Source: Burkholderiales bacterium (GTDB lineage: Bacteria > Pseudomonadota > Gammaproteobacteria > Burkholderiales > Usitatibacteraceae). Taken from it: DNA of 5,866 bases. The notes below the pieces were generated by a model, which was not told the origin of the DNA, searched no databases, and was given only the letters and a program-made list of their open reading frames with translations. This document shows positions 1-5,388 of this stretch, piece by piece. The position numbers and the translations under genes were made by a program. The stretch covers positions 1 to 5,866 of the forward strand of contig JADGRS010000221.1 of the NCBI GenBank assembly GCA_017880705.1. The letters are read 5' to 3'. Every line of letters starts with the position of its first letter. The first letter of the stretch is position 1.

Positions 1-2
1 CG

Positions 3-122
3 CACCGTCCCGAGACGATCGCCTCGGCCGAGCGCGTGATCGTGCTGAAGGGCGGGAAGGTCGCGCAGAATGTCAAGCGCGTCGCGGCCGGCGGCGACGG
101 GGGCGCGGCGCGCTCCGCTTAG
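3..122 (+). CDS. ABC transporter ATP-binding protein, C-terminal end (partial)
   Basis: The third reading frame is open from the window edge to a TAG at 120-122 and encodes 39 residues beginning HRPETIASAERVIVL, then KGGKVAQ and a short Gly/Ala-rich tail. This matches the end of an ABC transporter nucleotide-binding domain: the first His is the H-loop (switch) histidine that contacts the ATP gamma-phosphate, followed by the usual Ala-x-Arg-Val-x-Val-Leu strand and the G-G-K/R-V turn. The HRPETIAS wording is reminiscent of fused permease-ATPase exporters of the peptidase-containing (colicin V/RaxB-like) or type I secretion class, but too little is present to decide subtype or substrate. The start, Walker motifs and any membrane domain lie upstream of the window. 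Its stop codon is also the first half of the putative -10 element of the next gene. Confidence 0.8.
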   Translation, partial: HRPETIASAERVIVLKGGKVAQNVKRVAAGGDGGAARSA

Positions 123-125
123 AAT
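120..125 (+). promoter_or_regulatory. Putative -10 element (TAGAAT) of the EamA transporter gene
   Basis: TAGAAT matches the sigma-70 -10 consensus TATAAT at five of six positions and sits exactly six bases before the GTG start at 132. Transcription would then begin at or next to the start codon, giving a leaderless message. I see no good -35 hexamer at 16-18 bp upstream, and the TAG is the stop codon of the preceding gene. The call rests on the hexamer and on the same spacing recurring before the gene at 1061. Confidence 0.45.
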
Positions 126-131
126 GCGGGA

Positions 132-1001
132 GTGACTTCCTCCTGGATGCTCGTCGCGGGCTTCTTCTTCGCGATGATGGGCGTGTTCGTGAAGTTCGGC
201 GCGGGCGAGTTCGACGCGGCCGAGATGGCGTTCTACCGCTCGTTCGTGGGGCTCTTCTTCATCGGCGCGCTCATCGTCTGGCGCAAGGGCACCATTCGCA
301 CCCCATACTTCGCGGGACACGTGACCCGCAGCGTCGTGGGATCGATCTCGCTCATCGGCTACTTCTACGCGATGTCGAAGCTCCCGCTCGCGACCGCGCA
401 AACGCTCAACTACACGTCGCCGATCTTTCTCGCGATCGCCACCGTGGTGGTGCTCGGCGAGCGCTTCACCTACTGGCTGATCGGCGCGATCGTGCTGGGC
501 TTCGCGGGCGTGGCGCTCCTGCTCCAGCCGACGATGCAGGGCGGAAAGGAATCCGCGGCGTGGATCGGCCTATTCTCGGGCGTCTTCGCGGCGTGGGCGT
601 ATCTCAGCGTGCGCAGCCTCGGAAAGCTGGGTGAGCCCGACTACCGCGTCGTCTTCTGGTTCACGGTCATCGGCTCCATCATCTGCGCGGGATGGCAGCT
701 CGCCACGTCGTCATTCCATCCCGTTCGCTGGAGCAACGTCTGGATCGTGGTGGGCATCGGCTTCTGCGGCACGATCGCCCAGCTCGCGATGACGCGCGCC
801 TACCGCACGGGCAACACGCTCGTGGTCGGGTCGCTCTCGTACTCGACGCTCGTCTTCGGCGCCCTCGCGGCTTTCCTCGTGGGGAACGAGCGCCTCGCCC
901 CCCTCGAGCTCGCCGGCATGGCGGTCATCATCGCGAGCGGCATCCTCGCGATGCGCGTCGAGAAGAAGGACGAGATCGAGGAAGCGGGCTTCGAGAGCTA
1001 G
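132..1001 (+). CDS. EamA/DMT family transporter, ten membrane segments
   Basis: This 289-residue protein is an inner-membrane carrier of the drug/metabolite transporter superfamily (EamA domains, RhaT/YedA-like). Ten hydrophobic segments are readable at about 4-20, 33-50, 66-83, 88-107, 114-132, 142-160, 172-190, 203-220, 229-250 and 257-275. They form the two tandem EamA repeats of the family. Each repeat ends in the typical pattern of a helix, a Gly-Glu-Arg or Asn-Glu-Arg turn (GER at 109-111, NER at 252-254) and a final hydrophobic helix. The C-terminal tail is charged and cytoplasmic. Length is normal for the family. The substrate cannot be read from sequence; relatives export amino acids, nucleosides or other small metabolites. 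The GTG start at 132 keeps the N-terminal Trp-Met-Leu common in relatives. An in-frame ATG at 147 is the alternative, and its nearest purine run (GGGAG, 128-132) is 14 bases away. It begins nine bases after the ABC transporter stop. Confidence 0.9.
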   Translation: MTSSWMLVAGFFFAMMGVFVKFGAGEFDAAEMAFYRSFVGLFFIGALIVWRKGTIRTPYFAGHVTRSVVGSISLIGYFYAMSKLPLATAQTLNYTSPIFLAIATVVVLGERFTYWLIGAIVLGFAGVALLLQPTMQGGKESAAWIGLFSGVFAAWAYLSVRSLGKLGEPDYRVVFWFTVIGSIICAGWQLATSSFHPVRWSNVWIVVGIGFCGTIAQLAMTRAYRTGNTLVVGSLSYSTLVFGALAAFLVGNERLAPLELAGMAVIIASGILAMRVEKKDEIEEAGFES

Positions 1002-1004
1002 TTC

Positions 1005-1041
1005 AGGCGTGGCGGCGTCCGATCGGACTGCTGCCCCGCCT
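1005..1041 (+). terminator. GC-rich hairpin after the EamA gene, possible terminator
   Basis: Three bases after the EamA stop codon an inverted repeat can fold into an imperfect hairpin. Left arm 1005-1020 pairs with right arm 1025-1041 around a GATC loop at 1021-1024. By hand I count four inner pairs, a single-base bulge (T1029), six pairs including one G-U, a T-C mismatch, four G-C pairs and a closing A-T pair, about 15 pairs in all. There is no T-tract after it, so it is not a classical intrinsic terminator. It could be a U-less terminator, a 3' stabilising stem, or an element separating this transcript from the sseA promoter just downstream. Confidence 0.45.
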
Positions 1042-1048
1042 CGCGAGA

Positions 1049-1054
1049 TAAACT
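1049..1054 (+). promoter_or_regulatory. Putative -10 element (TAAACT) of the sulfurtransferase gene
   Basis: TAAACT matches TATAAT at four of six positions, including the key A at position 2 and T at position 6. It ends six bases before the ATG at 1061. The intervening CACGCC has no purine-rich Shine-Dalgarno, and none lies at normal distance upstream, so a leaderless transcript is predicted. No clear -35 hexamer is present: the 17-bp-spaced position falls in the right arm of the hairpin. Confidence 0.45.
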
Positions 1055-1060
1055 CACGCC

Positions 1061-1906
1061 ATGGCAAAGATCCTCGTTTCCCCCGAAGAGCTGGCGGGGC
1101 ACCTCGACGACCCCGCCTGGGTCGTCTTCGACACGCGCCACGACCTGGCGGATCCGGAGAAGGGCCGGCGCGCGTACGCCGCGGGCCACGTGCCCGGCGC
1201 GTACTTCATGCATCTGGACGAAGATCTTTCTGGCGAGAAGACCGGCAACAACGGACGCCACCCCCTTCCCGACCTCGCCGCGTTCGCCGTCCGCATGAAC
1301 GCGAGCGGTGTCACGCCGCCCACCCAGGTCGTGGTCTACGACGACGGTGGCGGGAGCTTCGCGGTGCGGTTGTGGTGGATGCTGCGCTGGCTGGGCCACG
1401 ATCGCGTGGCGGTCCTCGACGGCGGCTTTGCCGCGTGGCAGAAGGAAGCAATGCCCGTGAGCGTGGAGCTCCCCTCGAAGCGGACAGGCACCTTCGTGCC
1501 GAAGCCGCATCTCGGCTGGACCGTCGATGCGTCGTTTCTCGAGCGGTTTCACGCGGACGCGTCGGTGAAGCTCGTCGATGCGCGCGCGGCCGAGCGATTC
1601 GCCGGATTGCAGGAGCCCATCGATCCCGTCGCGGGGCACGTCCCGGGAGCGATGAACCGATTCTGGAAAGACAACCTCACTCCCGAAGGGCGCTTCAAGG
1701 CCGCCGATGCGCTGCGCAGGGAATTCGCGATGCTGCTGGAAGGCGCCGCGCCCTCGCAAAGTGTGCACATGTGCGGCTCCGGCGTGACCGCGTGCCACAA
1801 CATCTTCGCGATGGAGCTCGCGGGACTTTCCGGCGCGCGCCTCTATCCGGGATCGTGGAGCGAGTGGTGCTCCGATCCGTCTCGTCCCATGTCGAAATCC
1901 GCCTGA
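1061..1906 (+). CDS. sseA: 3-mercaptopyruvate sulfurtransferase (SseA-type, tandem rhodanese)
   Basis: The 281-residue product has two rhodanese domains. The N-terminal one (about 5-130) carries FDTRHDL at 23-29, the AAGHVPGA turn at 40-47, and Asp (D94/D95) where an active domain would have Cys, so it is non-catalytic. The C-terminal one (about 155-281) has VDAR at 172-175, AGHVPGA at 191-197 and the active-site loop CGSGVTA with Cys238 as the predicted persulfide carrier. It ends with the family signature YPGSWSEW (262-269). The CGSGVTA loop is the type found in 3-mercaptopyruvate sulfurtransferases, whereas thiosulfate-preferring rhodaneses usually have a basic loop (CRKGVTA). The enzyme should transfer sulfur from 3-mercaptopyruvate to thiophilic acceptors or cyanide, releasing pyruvate. 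It is most likely cytoplasmic, as there is no signal peptide. Length equals that of E. coli SseA. The S9 peptidase gene starts four bases after its stop, suggesting co-transcription. Confidence 0.93.
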   Translation: MAKILVSPEELAGHLDDPAWVVFDTRHDLADPEKGRRAYAAGHVPGAYFMHLDEDLSGEKTGNNGRHPLPDLAAFAVRMNASGVTPPTQVVVYDDGGGSFAVRLWWMLRWLGHDRVAVLDGGFAAWQKEAMPVSVELPSKRTGTFVPKPHLGWTVDASFLERFHADASVKLVDARAAERFAGLQEPIDPVAGHVPGAMNRFWKDNLTPEGRFKAADALRREFAMLLEGAAPSQSVHMCGSGVTACHNIFAMELAGLSGARLYPGSWSEWCSDPSRPMSKSA

Positions 1907-1910
1907 TGCC

Positions 1911-3884
1911 ATGACCTCAAGGAAAATGAAAACAAACGTCCTCGCCCTTGTCGCCGCCGCCGCTTTCGGCGCCTGCATCGTTCATGCGCAAAGCGAGCCC
2001 ATCGTTGCGCCCGCGAGCCTCATCATCGACGGCGTGCCGCCGATTCCCGGGGATCTCGCGGCGCAGCTCGCGCCCTACGGCGACTTCCGCCCACACGCCA
2101 TGCTTTCGTGGCATCCCACTCGCCGCGAGATGTTGGTCCGGCGCCGCCTCAATGCCACCAACCAGGTTCACCTCCTGGCGCAGCCCGGCGCGACGCCGGT
2201 CGCGCTCACCGATTTTCCCGACGCGGTCCCCTTCGGGCTATTCGAGCCGGCGCGCGGCGACTACTTCCTCTTTTCGCGCGCGGAAAGCGGCAACGAAGTC
2301 TTCCGCATTTTTCGCGAGGACATCGCCTCGAAGACGGTGACGCCGATCTCTCCGGAAGGTGAGCGCGCCTCGTCGCTCGCCTTCTCGCGAAAGGCAGATC
2401 GCATCGTCTACTCCACGCAGCCCGTCGATCGCAACAATCCCGACCGGTCCGCGCGCACCATCGTGCACGTGGCCAATCCCCTCAAGCCCGCGACCGACCG
2501 CGTGATCGCGCGGCTCGACGGCGGCGGATGGTCCGGCTTCCGCTTCTCGGAGGATGGCCGCAGACTCGTCTTCATCGAATACATGTCCGCGACCCAGTCG
2601 CACATCTGGGTGATGGATGTGGCCACCGGCAAGAAGCGGCGCGTGACGCCCGTATCGAAGGAACCGGTCTACTACGCCGAGACCCGCTTCTCGAAGGACG
2701 GCAAGGCCCTCTTCACCATCAGCGATCGCGGGAGCGAATTCCGCCGCCTCGCGTACCTGCCGCTCGATGGCGGCGCGGAAAAGGTTCTCAGCGGGCAACA
2801 CCACTACGACGTCGACGACTACGATATCTCCTTCGACGCGAACCGCCTCGCCTTCATCACCAACGAGAACGGCTCCGACGTGCTGCGCTTCGTCGACACC
2901 ACGACCTTGAAGGAGATGTCGCGCCCGCCGCTCATGCAGGGCGTCATCGGCGGCCTGCAGTGGCGCCCGAAATCGAGCGAGGTCGCCTTCCACATGAGCG
3001 CGGCGCGCTCAGCGGGCGACGTGTTCTCGTACAACCTGGCGACGAACGAGCTCACGCGCTGGACGAACGGCAACAACCCGCAGCTCAACACGAGCGAATT
3101 CGTCGAGCCGCGCCTCATCAAATGGAGGAGCTTCGACGAGCGCGAGATCACGGGCTTCCAGTACCAGCCCCCGGCGAAGTTCACCGGAAAGCGGCCCGTC
3201 ATCGTCAACATCCACGGCGGCCCCGAGGCGCAGGCGCGCCCCGGCTTCATCGGGCGCAACAACTACTTCGTGAGCGAGCTCGGCGTCGCGATGATCTATC
3301 CGAACGTGCGCGGCTCGGAAGGATTCGGCAAGACCTTCCTCAAGCTGGATAACGGCATGAACCGCGAGGACTCGGTGAAGGACATCGGCGCGCTGCTCGA
3401 CTGGATCGCGCAGCAGCCCGATCTCGACGCCTCACGCGTGATGATCACCGGCGGAAGCTACGGCGGCTACATGACCTTCGCGAGCTCGGTGCATTTCGCC
3501 GACCGCATCGCGAGCTCGGTGAGCGTGGTCGGCATCTCCAACTTCGTGACTTTCCTCGAGCGCACCGAGAGCTACCGCCGCGACCTGCGCCGCGTCGAGT
3601 ACGGCGACGAGCGCGACCCGGCGATGCGCGCCTTCCTCGAGTCGATCTCGCCGTTGAAGAGCGTCGACAAGATCACCAAGCCGCTCTTCGTCGTGGCTGG
3701 CCTCAACGACCCGCGCGTGCCCTACACCGAGGCCGAGCAGATCGTGGCGACGCTGAAGAAGCAAGGCACGCCCGTGTGGTTCCTGATGGCAAGGGACGAG
3801 GGCCACGGCTTCGCGAAGAAGCCCAACGCCGACTACCAGTTCTACGCGACGGTGGAGTTCGCCAAGCAGACGCTCCTCAAGTAA
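1911..3884 (+). CDS. Secreted S9 family serine peptidase (prolyl oligopeptidase type)
   Basis: This 657-residue protein is predicted to be an exported oligopeptidase or acylaminoacyl/dipeptidyl peptidase-like enzyme of MEROPS family S9. A Sec signal peptide is visible: basic residues at 4-7, a hydrophobic core at 9-21, and a likely cut after VHA at 24-26. Residues of about 50-380 form a beta-propeller with repeated PD40/WD40-like strands (FSRKADRIVY, FSEDGRRLVF, FSKDGKALFT). The alpha/beta-hydrolase domain spans about 410-657, with the oxyanion-region HGGPE at 435-439 and the nucleophile motif GGSYGGYM containing Ser516. Asp600 (GLNDPRVP) and His632 (DEGHGF) complete an intact triad. Substrate preference is not readable. 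The ATG at 1911 follows the sseA stop by four bases. An in-frame ATG at 1926 (Met6) also leaves a complete signal peptide and follows AAGGA at 1919-1923, although only two bases away. A Cys22 in FGAC is a weak lipobox look-alike. The gene converges on the minus-strand hydrolase gene 11 bases later. Confidence 0.92.
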   Translation: MTSRKMKTNVLALVAAAAFGACIVHAQSEPIVAPASLIIDGVPPIPGDLAAQLAPYGDFRPHAMLSWHPTRREMLVRRRLNATNQVHLLAQPGATPVALTDFPDAVPFGLFEPARGDYFLFSRAESGNEVFRIFREDIASKTVTPISPEGERASSLAFSRKADRIVYSTQPVDRNNPDRSARTIVHVANPLKPATDRVIARLDGGGWSGFRFSEDGRRLVFIEYMSATQSHIWVMDVATGKKRRVTPVSKEPVYYAETRFSKDGKALFTISDRGSEFRRLAYLPLDGGAEKVLSGQHHYDVDDYDISFDANRLAFITNENGSDVLRFVDTTTLKEMSRPPLMQGVIGGLQWRPKSSEVAFHMSAARSAGDVFSYNLATNELTRWTNGNNPQLNTSEFVEPRLIKWRSFDEREITGFQYQPPAKFTGKRPVIVNIHGGPEAQARPGFIGRNNYFVSELGVAMIYPNVRGSEGFGKTFLKLDNGMNREDSVKDIGALLDWIAQQPDLDASRVMITGGSYGGYMTFASSVHFADRIASSVSVVGISNFVTFLERTESYRRDLRRVEYGDERDPAMRAFLESISPLKSVDKITKPLFVVAGLNDPRVPYTEAEQIVATLKKQGTPVWFLMARDEGHGFAKKPNADYQFYATVEFAKQTLLK

Positions 3885-3895
3885 GCGGCGCCGCG

Positions 3896-4969
3896 TCACT
3901 CCTTCGGAAAGAGCAGGGGCAGCGACACCTCCGAAGAGAACATGCATCGCCCGTTGTGCCCGCATGCCGGCACGACGACCGCCTTGTGCTTCGCGCCATA
4001 TCTTTCGCCGACGTATTTCGCGTACGCCAGCCCGCGCGCAAGCCGCGTCGAGCCTTGCGCCATCGCGGAGCAGCTGCTGTCGAAGCCGTAGAGCGGCAGG
4101 ATGTCGAGCTCGCCGAGGAGGTACGTCGTCGGCCGCGCGGCGAGCTGCTTCTTCAGGTCTTCGTCGCTCACCTTCGCCGCGTAGCCGTTGCGGCCCGGCA
4201 GGCCGTAAGGCCAGGTGTCGTAGCCGGTGCAGTTGCGCGCATCGGCGAACGGCGCGAACGCGGCCGGCGGATTCGCGGGGAGCGGCGCGTGATAGCCGGG
4301 TGCAGCGGAAGCGACAGTTTCCGGAAACGCGCTCACCGTCGGACGAAGCGCGTCCATGTAGGTGTATGCGGAAGGATTCGCGACGACATAGGTGAGCTTC
4401 ACGGCGAGGCCATCGTGCACGCGGTTCGCCATCTCGTAGCGCGTGACGAACTGGCCGCCCGCCGAGTGGCCCGCGACGACGATCGCCTTCAGGTTGGGAA
4501 ACACGTCCTTGCGCGTAAGCTTGCGCAGCAGCTCGTCAACGATATCGAAGGAAGTCACCTCGCTGTCGACCGCCGCGCCGCCGGTGCGCCACGTGTCGTT
4601 CCTCGGCTGGCAATGCCAGCCCAGCTCGCCAGGCGCGAGCGCGTCCTTGCACGATCCGCCCTCGTTCGACGCGAAGCGCGGCGCGATGATCACCGTGTCG
4701 CCCAGCGCGTCGGCAAGGAATCCGCCGGCGAGGGCATGGCGGTAGTAGTTGTCCGCGTCGCGCCCCAGGCCGTGAACCACGACGAGCGCCCGGGTGATGG
4801 CCGGATTCTTCGCCTCGAGCGGATAACTGCGATAGACCATCGTGCGTCCGGGCGATCCCGCCACGCCGACCATCTCGGTACATGGGGCGCTCGCCGTCGT
4901 GCACGGCGCCGCTCGCGCAACGGCTCCCGCGAACAGGAGCACCGCGCCCATCGTCAGCATTCGTTTCAT
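3896..4969 (-). CDS. Secreted alpha/beta hydrolase, serine-hydrolase type
   Basis: The 357-residue product has a clear Sec signal peptide (MKR, hydrophobic 5-17, likely cut after ARA at 18-20), so it should be periplasmic or extracellular. The mature part is an alpha/beta-hydrolase: strand plus oxyanion loop VVVHGLGRDADN at 63-74, nucleophile elbow GHSAGG with Ser169, an acidic candidate at Asp289 (GELD) or Asp297, and His338 in ACGHNGRC. Eight cysteines follow the signal peptide (23, 30, 107, 120, 247, 300, 336, 342), an even number consistent with disulfides in an oxidising compartment. I do not recognise a named subfamily; esterase, lipase or a related acyl hydrolase are all possible, and no substrate is claimed. 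A strong ribosome binding site, GGGAGGAG (complement of 4975-4982), lies five bases upstream of the ATG inside the end of the ABM gene, whose TGA overlaps this ATG. The two are probably translated from one message. Confidence 0.87.
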   Translation of the reverse strand: MKRMLTMGAVLLFAGAVARAAPCTTASAPCTEMVGVAGSPGRTMVYRSYPLEAKNPAITRALVVVHGLGRDADNYYRHALAGGFLADALGDTVIIAPRFASNEGGSCKDALAPGELGWHCQPRNDTWRTGGAAVDSEVTSFDIVDELLRKLTRKDVFPNLKAIVVAGHSAGGQFVTRYEMANRVHDGLAVKLTYVVANPSAYTYMDALRPTVSAFPETVASAAPGYHAPLPANPPAAFAPFADARNCTGYDTWPYGLPGRNGYAAKVSDEDLKKQLAARPTTYLLGELDILPLYGFDSSCSAMAQGSTRLARGLAYAKYVGERYGAKHKAVVVPACGHNGRCMFSSEVSLPLLFPKE

Positions 4970-5277
4970 CGAATCTCCTCCCGGCCCACCGGAACCTGCG
5001 AATAGTGAAGGACCATGGGAAATGGGTCATAAAAATGATGTAACAACTTCTTCCACTGCTGGTACTGCGGCGACTTGCGAAATCCTTCCTCATGGTCCGC
5101 GACGCTGTCCCAGCGCACCAGGAGGAGATAGTGCCCTTCGCGCTCGATGCACCGCTGCAGCTCGTGGGAGCGATAGCCCGGCATGGACGAGATGATGGCC
5201 TGCGCTTCGCGGAACGCGGATTCGAAGGCTTCCGACATCCCGGCCCTCACCTGCAACGGTGCCGCCTCGAGAATCAT
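4966..5277 (-). CDS. Antibiotic biosynthesis monooxygenase (ABM) domain protein
   Basis: This 103-residue protein is a single ferredoxin-like ABM domain. Typical features are the opening strand with Glu (MILEAAPLQV), the amphipathic helix ending AFREAQAIISSMPGY (21-35), the strand pair HELQRCIE (38-45) and YLLLVRWDS (50-58), then DHEEGFRKSP (61-70) and the HHFYDPFP segment (80-87). The whole layout and length match stand-alone ABM proteins of proteobacteria. Family members act as small cofactor-free monooxygenases, haem-degrading enzymes or stress proteins, usually as dimers, but this specific branch has no function I can name. No signal peptide is present, so it is cytoplasmic, unlike its exported partner. 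Only a weak GAGG lies about ten bases before the ATG. Its stop overlaps the start of the hydrolase gene (ATGA), and the hydrolase ribosome binding site lies within its last codons. Confidence 0.9.
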   Translation of the reverse strand: MILEAAPLQVRAGMSEAFESAFREAQAIISSMPGYRSHELQRCIEREGHYLLLVRWDSVADHEEGFRKSPQYQQWKKLLHHFYDPFPMVLHYSQVPVGREEIR

Positions 5278-5309
5278 CGCAGCGCGCCTCGCGATCGACG
5301 AAACGAGTG

Positions 5310-5338
5310 ATATTGCTTCCGCCCCGTGCCGGGGTCAA
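5310..5338 (-). promoter_or_regulatory. Putative sigma-70 promoter for the ABM-hydrolase pair
   Basis: Reading the minus strand, TTGACC (complement of 5333-5338) matches the -35 consensus at five of six positions. A 17-base spacer is followed by CAATAT (complement of 5310-5315), a weaker -10 with three matches. Transcription would begin near 5303, giving a leader of roughly 25 bases before the ATG at 5277. The spacer contains a small inverted repeat, CCCCG-TGC-CGGGG (5322-5334), which could be a hairpin or a protein site. It lies back to back with the -10 of the plus-strand gene. Confidence 0.4.
5322..5334. repeat. Short perfect inverted repeat in the divergent promoter region
   Basis: CCCCG, a TGC spacer and CGGGG form a perfect 5-3-5 inverted repeat. 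It sits in the spacer of the minus-strand promoter and about 16 bases upstream of the plus-strand -10, where a shared operator could be placed. In GC-rich DNA a repeat this short can occur by chance, so a regulatory role is only inferred from position. Confidence 0.35.
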
Positions 5339-5349
5339 TCACCGCCCGC

Positions 5350-5355
5350 TATACT
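5350..5355 (+). promoter_or_regulatory. Putative -10 element (TATACT) of the glutamate synthase-like gene
   Basis: TATACT differs from TATAAT at one position. Transcription would begin near 5362, leaving a leader of about 27 bases that contains the ribosome binding site at 5378-5386. The -35 region is poor: GTGCCG at 5326-5331 with an 18-base spacer matches only three of six positions. An activator or extended contacts may compensate, or this may not be the only promoter. Confidence 0.5.
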
Positions 5356-5377
5356 CCGCGCTGCGACGCATTTGACT

Positions 5378-5386
5378 GGGGGAGAG
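5378..5386 (+). promoter_or_regulatory. Ribosome binding site of the glutamate synthase-like gene
   Basis: The purine run GGGGGAGAG ends two bases before the ATG at 5389, with its GGAG core (5381-5384) four bases away. It fixes the start codon of a gene whose end is outside the window. Confidence 0.65.
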
Positions 5387-5388
5387 CC

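Noticed and set aside
1009..1914. A 301-codon plus-strand frame overlapping sseA in another phase
   Set aside because: The product is Arg-rich without domain features, and the phase at 1061-1906 contains every expected sulfurtransferase motif.
998..1978. A 326-codon open frame on the minus strand
   Set aside because: It covers the whole sseA gene antisense and is rich in Arg, His and Ala with no recognisable domain. The plus strand encodes a complete two-domain rhodanese.
2238..2993. A 251-codon minus-strand frame and several shorter ones inside the S9 peptidase gene
   Set aside because: They are shadows of the peptidase beta-propeller coding sequence, with no ribosome binding site or recognisable fold.
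3885..3894. The palindrome GCGGCGCCGC as a bidirectional intrinsic terminator
   Set aside because: It has no loop space for a stable stem, and no T-tract follows on either strand.
3776..5005. A 409-codon open frame on the plus strand
   Set aside because: It lies opposite the alpha/beta hydrolase gene, which has a signal peptide, intact triad and strong ribosome binding site. The plus frame translates to an Arg/Ala-rich low-complexity product typical of antisense frames in GC-rich DNA.
5372..5377. TTGACT as a -35 element
   Set aside because: A -10 at 16-18 bases downstream would fall inside the coding start at 5389, and the bases there do not resemble one. It lies in the leader between the TATACT -10 and the ribosome binding site.
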